Shown: positions 27,467 through 35,956 of the stretch, in pieces
How the letters are laid out: each line of letters starts with the position of its first letter
How positions within the stretch are numbered: the stretch's first letter is position 1
From: Oligoflexales bacterium
GTDB taxonomy: Bacteria; Bdellovibrionota_B; Oligoflexia; Oligoflexales; RGVZ01
NCBI GenBank assembly: GCA_947494335.1
Contig: CANLUT010000003.1
Span: 62,001 to 126,000, forward strand
Length of the DNA stretch: 64,000 nt
Direction of reading: 5' to 3'
Made by a program: the position numbers and the translations under genes
The notes under the pieces: generated by a model
What the model was told of the DNA's origin: nothing
The model's input: the letters and a program-made list of their open reading frames with translations, nothing else
The model's database searches: none

Positions 27467-28192
27467 TCAGTCACCTAAATAAGCCTTACGGATTTCGTCT
27501 GATTTTAACAAATCCGCAGCTGCACCGTGGGTTTTGATCATTCCAGTCTCGAGGACAATTCCGTAGTGGGCGATTTGAAGGGCTTGTAAAGCGTTCTGCT
27601 CCACTAAAACAATTGTCATCCCCGTTTTGTTGATATCTGTAATAATCTCAAAGATTTTCTCGATAATCTGGGGAGCCAGTCCAAGGCTTGGTTCGTCTAA
27701 AAGCAGCAATTCAGGCTGTCCCATGAGAGCGCGAGCCATAGCAAGCATCTGCTGCTCCCCGCCAGACAGGGTTCCGGCCAACTGGTGACGCCTTTCTTTG
27801 AGACGAGGGAAAAGCTGGTAGCCATGATCCATATTTGCTTGGTAAGCGGATTTGTCAGGCGCGGCCCACGCGCCCAGGTCCATGTTCTCTTCAACAGTCA
27901 GATTCAAAAAAATACCTCGTCCCTCTGGGGCCTGACAGAGTCGCTTACGAACGATCTCATGTGCCGGTAGTCCGACGATATTTTGACCCTTGAAGAGAAT
28001 TTCTCCACTTTTAGGTTTTACCAATCCAGAAATGGCTCGCAGTGTCGTGGATTTGCCAGCACCATTGGCTCCGACAAGTGTAACAATTTGTCCGCGCTTC
28101 ACGTCGAAACTGATTCCGTGCAGTGCTTGAATGATCCCGTAGAAAACATTTACATTTTGAAAACTGAGAATGCTTTCATTTTGCGTGGTCAT
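27467..28192 (-). CDS. livF: Branched-chain amino acid ABC transporter ATPase LivF
   Basis: A 241-residue ABC ATPase. Walker A is LVGANGAGKSTTLRA, signature LSGGEQQMLAMARALM, Walker B LLLLDEPSLGLAP, the last being typical of LivF. It powers uptake of branched-chain amino acids or related amides. ATG at 28190-28192 is chosen because AAGGCGG precedes it; it still overlaps the end of livG by 17 bp. Last gene of the livKHMGF set. Confidence 0.95.
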   Translation of the reverse strand: MTTQNESILSFQNVNVFYGIIQALHGISFDVKRGQIVTLVGANGAGKSTTLRAISGLVKPKSGEILFKGQNIVGLPAHEIVRKRLCQAPEGRGIFLNLTVEENMDLGAWAAPDKSAYQANMDHGYQLFPRLKERRHQLAGTLSGGEQQMLAMARALMGQPELLLLDEPSLGLAPQIIEKIFEIITDINKTGMTIVLVEQNALQALQIAHYGIVLETGMIKTHGAAADLLKSDEIRKAYLGD

Positions 28193-28982
28193 TAGTGGCC
28201 GCCTTACCCAAGTATGCTTCAATCACCCGCGGATTTTTCTGGATCTCGGATGGTACACCTTCTGCGATTTTGACTCCGTAATCAAGAACAGCAATCCTCT
28301 CACAAATACCCATGACAAGTTTCATGTCGTGTTCAATCAGCAGGATCGTTGCATTGAACTTTTTCCGAATGTCGCGAATCGTGTCCATCAGTTTCGTCGT
28401 CTCCTGAGCATTCATGCCTGCAGCAGGCTCGTCTAGTAGCAGCGTGCGTGCTCCCGTCGCAATCGCTCGGGCTATTTCAAGGCGCCGTTGATCTCCATAT
28501 GGAAGACTTGCGGAAAGTTCGTCGCTGCGATGCTCAAGCTTAAAGATTTTCAGTATTTCAATCGCCGCGTCTTGCTTGGCGGCTTCGTTGTCCAGCATTG
28601 ACCGCGAATGAATAAGAGTCGGTAGCAGATTATACTTCTTGAATGCTGGATTTTGATCCATAGCGACGAGTAGGTTTTGCAAAACTGTTAAATCTTTGAA
28701 CAGGCGAATGTTCTGAAAAGTTCTGGCAACACCAGTGCGCGTGATCTCGAATGGTTTTTTCCCATCAATACGATGACCTGTTGGCCCGTGAGTGATTGAG
28801 CCAGAAGTCGGTTTGTAGACACCCGTCAGCATATTAAAAACAGTCGTCTTGCCGGCGCCGTTTGGGCCAATTAATCCAAAGATACCACCCAGTGGGATTT
28901 CCAAATTGAGTTCGCTGACAGCTTTTAAACCGCCAAACATTATTGTTAGATTTTCAGCTTTGAGCGCGAAAGAGGGGTTCAT
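28176..28982 (-). CDS. livG: Branched-chain amino acid ABC transporter ATPase LivG
   Basis: A 268-residue ABC ATPase. Walker A is LIGPNGAGKTTVFNML, the characteristic LivG stretch GVARTFQNIRLFKDLTVLQN follows, and Walker B is TLLLDEPAAGMN. The start overlaps the livM stop by 4 bp (ATGA) and its end overlaps livF, so the set is translated in a coupled manner. Confidence 0.96.
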   Translation of the reverse strand: MNPSFALKAENLTIMFGGLKAVSELNLEIPLGGIFGLIGPNGAGKTTVFNMLTGVYKPTSGSITHGPTGHRIDGKKPFEITRTGVARTFQNIRLFKDLTVLQNLLVAMDQNPAFKKYNLLPTLIHSRSMLDNEAAKQDAAIEILKIFKLEHRSDELSASLPYGDQRRLEIARAIATGARTLLLDEPAAGMNAQETTKLMDTIRDIRKKFNATILLIEHDMKLVMGICERIAVLDYGVKIAEGVPSEIQKNPRVIEAYLGKAATNDHAK

Positions 28983-30028
28983 GTAAGGTCCCCTTTGACT
29001 TTTTTGCGTCCTCTAAAGAGGTCGCCGATTTCTTTGGTCCCAAAAATTCCCTTTGGCCGGGCCAGCATCATAATGATGAGGACAAGTGCATAAATCACCA
29101 TCCGTAGGTCCACTCCGGTATATTGCTGCAAAGGGCGTAAAGCTTCTTTCAACACAGTCAATACAATTGCCGCAACGACGCTACCAGAAATAGAGCCCAT
29201 CCCTCCAAGAACGACCATAATGATGACTTCAAAGCTGCGGTTGAAATCAAAGGTGCCAGGGTTCAGCGTTGTAAGGTAGTGCGCAAAAAGTCCCCCGGCA
29301 ACCCCTGCAAAAAATGCGCCCATGGCAAATGCTCTTACCTTGCCTTGTGTCGTGTTCACGCCCATTGCTGTGGCAGCGATTTCATCTTCACGAATTGACT
29401 GTAGGACTCGTCCGTGGGCCGAGTGAACCACTCTCCAAACACAAAACACGGTGATAACAACAAATGTGAAGACCCATCCAAAATTTGTAAACTGCTTAAT
29501 CCCGGATAAGCCACGAGCTCCACCTACCGCGTCTGTGTTCAGCAGGATGACACGAATAATCTCACCAAATCCTAAAGTGACAATGGCTAGGTAGTCACCG
29601 CGTAATCTCAATGACGGTAAACCAACGATGTACCCAACAAGAGTCGCCGCGACGCCTCCTAATATGAGGGAACCAAAGTAGAAAATAACAGCCGTACCCA
29701 AAAGTTCGCCCGTTGCGGGGTCAATCATTAAATCCGGGCGATGTTCAACAAGGCTGGTTGTCAAAAATGCAGATAAGTAACCGCCTACAGCCATAAAACC
29801 TGCATGCCCCATGGAGAACTGGCCTGTGAAACCGTTAACCAGGTTCAAGCTCACAGACAATATCACGTTGATGCCTGCCAGTACTAAAATCTGAAAAATG
29901 TAGGGACTCAACATTGATGGTAGAACGTAATCAAGAGCCCATGCCCCAGCGATGGCAAGAAGCCACCAGCGTAAGCTCATTAGTCCCGCATAGGATTTGG
30001 TATTTTCGATCTTGTTTGACAGTCCCAT
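28979..30028 (-). CDS. livM: Branched-chain amino acid ABC transporter permease LivM
   Basis: A 349-residue inner-membrane permease with about 9-10 hydrophobic helices. LivM landmarks are NLVNGFTGQFSMGHAGFMAVGGY, GDYLAIVTLGFGEIIR and VVLGGMGSISGSVVAAI. It starts 15 bp after livH and overlaps livG by 4 bp. Confidence 0.96.
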   Translation of the reverse strand: MGLSNKIENTKSYAGLMSLRWWLLAIAGAWALDYVLPSMLSPYIFQILVLAGINVILSVSLNLVNGFTGQFSMGHAGFMAVGGYLSAFLTTSLVEHRPDLMIDPATGELLGTAVIFYFGSLILGGVAATLVGYIVGLPSLRLRGDYLAIVTLGFGEIIRVILLNTDAVGGARGLSGIKQFTNFGWVFTFVVITVFCVWRVVHSAHGRVLQSIREDEIAATAMGVNTTQGKVRAFAMGAFFAGVAGGLFAHYLTTLNPGTFDFNRSFEVIIMVVLGGMGSISGSVVAAIVLTVLKEALRPLQQYTGVDLRMVIYALVLIIMMLARPKGIFGTKEIGDLFRGRKKVKGDLT

Positions 30029-30043
30029 GTTGCCTGACCCTGT

Positions 30044-31009
30044 CTACACTTTTTCAGTGCGATGAACGCCCAGAAGTCCGGACGGTTTCACGAGAAGAAT
30101 TAGAATCAAAATAGCGAAAGCTAACGCGTCCTTGTAAGTTGGGGTCCCGTAGCCGGACAACAGAGCTTCGGCCAGACCCAAAATAAAAGAACCGAGCACC
30201 GCTCCTGTTACGTTACCGATTCCGCCCAAAACAGCAGCGCAAAAGGCCTTTAGTCCGGGAAGCGAGCCCATGAGTGGTTCAACTTTTGGGTAGGTCATGC
30301 CAACCATGACTCCAGCAGCTCCCGCCAAGGCTGAACCGAGCATGAAGGTGGCGGCAATGACGCGATCAGTGGGAATACCCATCAAGCTCGCTAAGTCATG
30401 ATTAAAGCTAACCGCTCGCATAGCCCGACCTAAACGTGTGTGGAAAATGATGTGCCTTAAAATGAGCATCAAGACAATGGCAGTAACGAAAACAAAAACT
30501 TGGAGAGGGTTGATCACCAAAAGATTTTCATCTGTTCCAAATGTCCAGGACTCGAGGTTTTCAAACAGATCAGGGTAGGCCTTTGGATCGGATCCAAAAA
30601 CAATTTGCCCTGAGTATTGGAAAAACAAAGAAACACCGACAGCGGTGATCAATAGATTAATGCGTGGTGATGAACGTAGGGGGCGGTAAGCGAGACGCTC
30701 AACGCATAGGCCAACTAGTGCACAGACGACCATCGCAATAAGGACGATAACAATAGATGTTAGTATCGCAGTCAACGTGGAGGTTTGATCAGGCGCTCCA
30801 TTCAGCAGTCTATTGAATAGTTCACTGATTTGCGCCCCTGCAAACTTTGAGGTGTAAAGCCCGGTAAATGCACCGAGCATGTACACCTCACCGTGTGCAA
30901 AATTGATCAATTGTAGGATGCCGAATACCATGGTGTAGCCCAGAGCAATCAACGCATACGTTCCCCCTTGGGACAGCCCGTTGATCAGGTACTGGATAAA
31001 TTCTGCCAT
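30044..31009 (-). CDS. livH: Branched-chain amino acid ABC transporter permease LivH
   Basis: A 321-residue inner-membrane permease. The N-terminal GLSQGGTYALIALGYTMVFG and INFAHGEVYMLGAF are LivH signatures; the C-terminal AVLGGIGNVTGAVLG is the coupling-loop region. A ~45-residue hydrophilic stretch after helix 2 (around FNRLLNGAPDQTS) is longer than in E. coli LivH. It sits between livK (52 bp upstream) and livM. Confidence 0.96.
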   Translation of the reverse strand: MAEFIQYLINGLSQGGTYALIALGYTMVFGILQLINFAHGEVYMLGAFTGLYTSKFAGAQISELFNRLLNGAPDQTSTLTAILTSIVIVLIAMVVCALVGLCVERLAYRPLRSSPRINLLITAVGVSLFFQYSGQIVFGSDPKAYPDLFENLESWTFGTDENLLVINPLQVFVFVTAIVLMLILRHIIFHTRLGRAMRAVSFNHDLASLMGIPTDRVIAATFMLGSALAGAAGVMVGMTYPKVEPLMGSLPGLKAFCAAVLGGIGNVTGAVLGSFILGLAEALLSGYGTPTYKDALAFAILILILLVKPSGLLGVHRTEKV

Positions 31010-31061
31010 GGTCGATCTCGCGTAAGTTGGTTAGCCAGTCAATAGTTTCAGAACTGGTTTC

Positions 31062-32183
31062 TTACGGATTAACAGTCGACTTGTAAAGGAATTTTCCATC
31101 CTTAACTTCGAGGACAACGGCTGGCTTGCTGGCGTTCCGTTTCGCATCAATTGTGATGTTCCCTGTTACCGCTGGGAAGTCTTTAGTTTGAGCTATGGCG
31201 TCACGAATTTCAGTAGAGGCTAATGACTTTGTCTTTTCCATGGCTGCGAACAATACCTTAGCGGCATCGTATCCCATGGCCGCTAGCCCATCAGGTACCT
31301 TGTTGTATTCTGACTTGTAACTTTTGATGAAATTTTGAACAGATGGAGCCTGGTCCTCTTGGCTATAGTGATTAGAGAAGTAGCTATTATTGAGTGACTT
31401 GCCGCCGATCTCAAAAAGCTTGGTCGAGTCCCAACCGTCCCCGCCCAGCAGTGGTGCTTTGATTCCTAACTTTCTAGCCTGCTTAGCGATAAGTCCAACC
31501 TCCGTGTAGTAGCCAGGAATAAAAATCGCATCTGGCTTCTTGGCGCGAATTGAAGTGAGCTGGCTGTTAAAGTCAACCTCGCCCGAGCTATAGGACTGAT
31601 CTACCACGATTTCGCCGCCCGATTGCTTGAATGCTTCGGTGAAGAAATTTGAAAGTCCTACAGAATAATCACTTTTTACATCTCGTAAAATGGCAACGCG
31701 CTTCGCCTTCAGTTGCTCTGCGGCAAACTTTGCCATCACTTTTCCTTGGAAAGGATCGATGAAACAAACGCGGAAAATGTAATTACCGATTTCAGTTACT
31801 TTCGGATTTGTCGATGAAGGACTAATCATGGGGACTTTGTTTTGCTGTGCGATAGGGGCCATTGCCATTGATCGTGAAGATGCGACCTCTCCTAAAATAG
31901 CCATGACCTTGTCCTGGGTAACAAGCTTTGTCGTGGCTACAGCTGCTTCCTCTGGTTTTCCTTGATTGTCTAAATTGATGAGTTCAATCTTCTTGCCTTT
32001 GATCCCGCCCTTTGCATTTTGCTCTTTGACGGCAAGAGAGATACCCTCATGAGTCGACAAGCCGAATGTCGCCTCTGATCCACTCATTGAACCAACCTCA
32101 CCAATTTTAATTGTGGAGGCAAAAACAGGTGACACCGTCATGGCAACGGCACAAAGAATTGAGAGTCTGCTGGCAAAAAACAT
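31062..32183 (-). CDS. livK: Branched-chain amino acid-binding protein LivK/LivJ-type
   Basis: A 373-residue periplasmic binding protein with a signal peptide cleaved near VFAS-TIKIG. The type I fold begins IKIGEVGSMSGSEATFG, has INLDNQGKPEEA and the SPSSTNPKVT hinge region. It supplies ligand to LivHMGF; the substrate could be Leu/Ile/Val, but homologues also bind amides and urea. It is first in the operon, and GGAGGAAAT lies before the ATG. It is divergent from the TonB-like gene with a 104-bp shared upstream region. Confidence 0.93.
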   Translation of the reverse strand: MFFASRLSILCAVAMTVSPVFASTIKIGEVGSMSGSEATFGLSTHEGISLAVKEQNAKGGIKGKKIELINLDNQGKPEEAAVATTKLVTQDKVMAILGEVASSRSMAMAPIAQQNKVPMISPSSTNPKVTEIGNYIFRVCFIDPFQGKVMAKFAAEQLKAKRVAILRDVKSDYSVGLSNFFTEAFKQSGGEIVVDQSYSSGEVDFNSQLTSIRAKKPDAIFIPGYYTEVGLIAKQARKLGIKAPLLGGDGWDSTKLFEIGGKSLNNSYFSNHYSQEDQAPSVQNFIKSYKSEYNKVPDGLAAMGYDAAKVLFAAMEKTKSLASTEIRDAIAQTKDFPAVTGNITIDAKRNASKPAVVLEVKDGKFLYKSTVNP

Positions 32184-32287
32184 TAGAAATTTCCTCCGGT
32201 TGTAACGTTTTGCTCAAGATATCACAGGGTTTTTGCCGAAAGCACTAGGTATTTTGGGCGGTAACACTAAATTTTTGTTTACATTTT

Positions 32288-32965
32288 ATGCAGAACGACT
32301 CTTCACTAATTTACTCAATTCGCGAACGGCCCCTGACAGTTGCGATAACGCTGTCAATCGTCGTGCATTTCATGACGGCTAACGCACTTAATATTCTGAC
32401 AACACGTCCGCAAAAGATTGACTTTCAGCCTGTCAAAGTTCGTATTGCGGAGCCTGTTCCGAAGGAAATCCCACCGCCCCCCAAGAAGAAGGAACCCCCA
32501 AAAAAACAGACGGCTGCACCCAACCAACAGGTTGCCCCTCAGGCCCCAGTGACCGATGTGCCTATCCAGGGTGTGACCAAGGATTCATTATCTACCGAAG
32601 GCACGATGGCCGCTCCCGTTGGTAACACTCTCATGGTGGAAGACAGCGGGAAAAGACTGAAGGACGTGGAGGCGTTGCGTGGCGATATGTCTGCGCCGGC
32701 AAAACTCATTGCAAGTACGATGGTGACACCTCCTTATACTGAGGAAGCATTGGACGCCCTGATTCAGGGCTCTTTCATTGTCGATGTTTACGTCGGTTTA
32801 GATGGAACGGTTCGAGAGGCGGAGCTCCGAAAAAAAATCGGTTATGGAATGGACGTACGAGTGATTGATGCAGTGAAGGGCTCAAAGTTTATTCCCAGAA
32901 AAAACAGATTCGGAGTGGATGAGGAAGGGTGGACGGAGCTCAAGTTTACGCTGGTTATACCATGA
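32288..32965 (+). CDS. TonB-like energy transducer
   Basis: A 225-residue protein. One N-terminal membrane helix (TVAITLSIVVHFMTANAL) is followed by a Pro/Lys-rich spacer (residues ~55-85, with PPPPKKKEPPKK) and a C-terminal TonB domain (residues ~140-225) with PPYTEEALDALIQGSFIVDV and YVGLDGTVREAEL. It would transmit the proton-motive force to TonB-dependent outer-membrane receptors. No exbB/exbD or receptor gene is adjacent. It precedes the chemosensory operon but is separated from it by a structured gap. Confidence 0.85.
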   Translation: MQNDSSLIYSIRERPLTVAITLSIVVHFMTANALNILTTRPQKIDFQPVKVRIAEPVPKEIPPPPKKKEPPKKQTAAPNQQVAPQAPVTDVPIQGVTKDSLSTEGTMAAPVGNTLMVEDSGKRLKDVEALRGDMSAPAKLIASTMVTPPYTEEALDALIQGSFIVDVYVGLDGTVREAELRKKIGYGMDVRVIDAVKGSKFIPRKNRFGVDEEGWTELKFTLVIP

Positions 32966-33047
32966 ACTTAGGAAGAAGTGCGTCGATCGAGGCCCTCTAT
33001 CTGTCAGAACTAAATTTAGCTTTTTTATGAATTAATCAAAAACAATT

Positions 33048-33113
33048 CCCCGTAGGTTTAGGCCTGTGTCTCATATGTCTTCGGCAAGACCCGATAACCA
33101 ATGAGATACGGGG
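33048..33113 (+). promoter_or_regulatory. Structured 5' leader of the cheA operon
   Basis: CCCCGTA (33048-33054) pairs with TACGGGG (33107-33113) and TCTCAT (33069-33074) with ATGAGA (33101-33106). These stack as a 13-bp composite helix with a 14-nt bulge on one side. Inside lies GTCTT-CGGC-AAGAC (33077-33090); GGTT (33055-33058) could also pair with AACC (33096-33099). The helix contains an alternative in-frame ATG (33101) and ends 13 nt before the ribosome site GGGAGG. It matches no riboswitch consensus I know. Confidence 0.5.
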
Positions 33114-33136
33114 ATCAGCCGCGACGGGAGGATTTT

Positions 33137-35824
33137 GTGAGCCAACTTGCCAAATTAAAAGTACTCATTGTCGATGACGAAAAAGAAATTGGGCAACTGA
33201 TCAAGGAAATCATAGACCCGCATTATGACGGTGTGCTTGCGTGCTCGGGCAAGGATGCTCTGAGTATTCTGAAAAAAGACGCGTCTTCAATGGTCTGCAT
33301 CGTCTCAGATTATAATATGCCGGACATGAATGGAATCCAGTTGAGACAGGCGTTCCCGGAACGTTGCATGGAAATTCCTTTCATTCTGCTGTCAGGCTAT
33401 ATTACCAAAGAGGATGCCCTAGCCGGCTTGGATGCAAAAATTTCGGCGATGATGCCAAAACCATTTGATCCAGCAGAGCTCATTGAGCTTGTGAAAAAGC
33501 ACGCTCAAGCGCGTGAATCAACGATTCGTGAGCGCGTTATGCTTGAGCAGATTTTTATAGAAGAGGCATCTTCAATCGTCGATGATCTTGAACCTCTAAT
33601 TATGTCGCTTGAGCAGCGTCCAAACGACATTGATACGATCAACACCATTTTTCGATTGGTCCATACAATTAAAGGCTCAAGCGGTGTCCTTGAGTCTTCC
33701 CATGTGCGCATGTATGTGCACAAATACGAAGATCTCCTCTCTAAAATGAAAAGCGGAGCCGTAAAAGTCACTCCGGATGTGGTGTCAATATTGCTTCAAG
33801 GTTTTGATGTTGTTCGTAAAATGATAAACGCGCTGAAGATTGGCGAAGAGTGGACCCAGGATGTTGAAAACCTGGCTAAAATCTTCGACTACAGTTCGAC
33901 AATAAGCGTCGCTGAGTCCCCTGAGCAGGTTGCCTCCGGGGCGATTGCAGTTCCAGCGACCGAAGTTTCCAAAGAATCAGTGAATGTTCCTACGATCATG
34001 CTTGATGAGTTTATGGAGCTTTCAGGTGAGATCACAGTTATCAGGAACATGGTGAATAAACTTGTCAAAGTGATCGAGAAGGAATCACCCAGTAACAAGA
34101 ATGTTCAGCATCTTGGCGAGCTTCTCGACGAAATGCATAAGATTAATTCTGGAATTCAGGGGCGATTAGTTGAAACCAGAAAGGTGCCACTTAGCAAGGT
34201 GTTTCGTCCGCTGCCAAGAACCGTAAGGGACACGGCGAAAAACTTGGGCAAAACAATTGATTTCAAGTTGGAGGGTGACCAGATACGTGTCGACTCGTCT
34301 TTGGCACAAGTGCTATCTGACTCGCTCATTCATATTGTTAGAAATTCAATCGATCACGGAATCGAAACGCGAGAAATGCGGATTCAGCGAAAAAAGAAGC
34401 CAGAAGGTAGCTTGACCATCAGAGCCTTCGAGCGTGGTGAGGAGGTTGTTGTAGCTATCCAAGATGATGGTGGAGGCCTTGATCCTGTCAAGATCAAAAA
34501 GAAAGCCGTTGAGAGAGGATTGTACTCCGCCAGTGACGTTGATCGCCTATCTTTAGCCAAGATTCATTCGTTGATATTTGAATCAGGTTTTTCCACTGCC
34601 AATCAGATCACAGATGTCTCAGGACGCGGTGTCGGAATGGATATGGTTCGATCGTCCGTCCAAAAGGTCAAAGGACGGGTGGAAATCGATTCAGAATTGG
34701 GATCTGGTACGACTTTTTATCTGCATTTACCGATTCCAAAATCAGTTTTGATCATCAATTCGCTCGTTGTGGAGACATGTGGACGGGATTTTGCGATTCC
34801 TCAGGATAGTGTTGCAAGGCTTCTAAGGCTGGACGGAAAAAAGATTAGACAGTTTATTAAGGAACTACAAGGGACTGCTGTTTTGGATTACGAGGGTGAG
34901 CTGATTCCGCTCGTTGATCTCGGTGAAGCGCTGAGCCTGAGAGAGGCGAATATAAAGCGTCTACTTGGAGAAGAGGTATTGAATATTCTCATAGCGCGAA
35001 CTGATGCGGCATACTTTGCTCTGTGCGTCGATCGCGTGCTCGACAGTGAGGAAATCGTTGTAAAAGTTGTTGGCAAACATATGGAGCGTCTTAAGGTATA
35101 CGCTGGCGCGACTTTTATGGGTGATGGAGGCGTTGGGCTCGTGCTCAATATCGACGGAATCGCGGAAGTTTCAGGTGTTACAAGCATCCGACAAGCCGCA
35201 GCTGACCAGGTGACCCTAGATCAGACCACAGAGATGCCTTCAAACTTAAAGGATGTCCTGCTTTTTGATTTGTGGTGCCACGGAGTATTTGCGATTCCGT
35301 TAACTGCAGTCCATCGACTCGAAGAAATTCAAAAATCATCGCTTCAGCAAGTTGGGGACCGAGGTGTCGTTATTTATCGCGATCAGGTCATGCCAATTGT
35401 GGATTTGACGGACGCCCTGGGTGTTAAGGTTCAACACGAAGAGGAGCGGTCAGATCAGGTAGCTATCCCTGTTGTTGTATCAAAAATCAATGAGCGCTAC
35501 GTTGGATTTGCGGTGCGCTCTATCGGAGACGTGGCGTCAATGCCGACAAGTATTGATATGCTTGTACGAGATAGAAAGCTGATCGAAGGATCATTTGAAG
35601 TGGACGGTCGTGTTGTAGCGTTGGTCGATGTTTTTGCAACGTTGGACGCGCAGGGCATACTGAAGGCGATCGATCCTGTCACCAATTTAAAAAATCTTTC
35701 GTACGGTGTACAAAACGATCCGGCAACTTCTACCCATAAGGCGTTAGCCGGTGATTTGGCTAAAATCGAAAAAAAGCCGGAAGAGTCCACAGCATTTGCG
35801 GGCGATGGATGGGGTCTTTTTTGA
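33137..35824 (+). CDS. cheA: Hybrid CheA-like histidine kinase, receiver domain first
   Basis: An 895-residue chemosensory kinase. Order: receiver (residues ~8-125; DD at 13-14, phospho-Asp58, Lys108), HPt (His176 in HTIKGSSG), dimerisation helices (~275-340), ATPase (N-box HIVRNSIDHGIE near 397, DDGGG near 442, GRGVGMDM near 496), then two CheW-like modules (~535-675 and ~706-848). There is no P2 domain for CheY docking. The start is GTG, set by GGGAGG at 33126-33131; an ATG at 33101 would lie in the leader helix and lacks a ribosome site. It opens the operon, 132 bp before the second cheA. Confidence 0.9.
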   Translation: MSQLAKLKVLIVDDEKEIGQLIKEIIDPHYDGVLACSGKDALSILKKDASSMVCIVSDYNMPDMNGIQLRQAFPERCMEIPFILLSGYITKEDALAGLDAKISAMMPKPFDPAELIELVKKHAQARESTIRERVMLEQIFIEEASSIVDDLEPLIMSLEQRPNDIDTINTIFRLVHTIKGSSGVLESSHVRMYVHKYEDLLSKMKSGAVKVTPDVVSILLQGFDVVRKMINALKIGEEWTQDVENLAKIFDYSSTISVAESPEQVASGAIAVPATEVSKESVNVPTIMLDEFMELSGEITVIRNMVNKLVKVIEKESPSNKNVQHLGELLDEMHKINSGIQGRLVETRKVPLSKVFRPLPRTVRDTAKNLGKTIDFKLEGDQIRVDSSLAQVLSDSLIHIVRNSIDHGIETREMRIQRKKKPEGSLTIRAFERGEEVVVAIQDDGGGLDPVKIKKKAVERGLYSASDVDRLSLAKIHSLIFESGFSTANQITDVSGRGVGMDMVRSSVQKVKGRVEIDSELGSGTTFYLHLPIPKSVLIINSLVVETCGRDFAIPQDSVARLLRLDGKKIRQFIKELQGTAVLDYEGELIPLVDLGEALSLREANIKRLLGEEVLNILIARTDAAYFALCVDRVLDSEEIVVKVVGKHMERLKVYAGATFMGDGGVGLVLNIDGIAEVSGVTSIRQAAADQVTLDQTTEMPSNLKDVLLFDLWCHGVFAIPLTAVHRLEEIQKSSLQQVGDRGVVIYRDQVMPIVDLTDALGVKVQHEEERSDQVAIPVVVSKINERYVGFAVRSIGDVASMPTSIDMLVRDRKLIEGSFEVDGRVVALVDVFATLDAQGILKAIDPVTNLKNLSYGVQNDPATSTHKALAGDLAKIEKKPEESTAFAGDGWGLF

Positions 35825-35956
35825 CCCAGTAGTGTCATCATTTGGTGACAAAAAAATGTCGTTAAAATGCCAAATATACTGAATTGACAGCCATTTCAGC
35901 GCGGCTTGATAATGTCTTAGGAAACTATTTTTTTTAGGGACCTTCAAGGTTCCGAC

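Noticed and set aside
33048-33113. c-di-GMP, SAM or preQ1 riboswitch in the cheA leader
   Set aside because: Consensus bases of these classes are not present; only base pairing supports structure.
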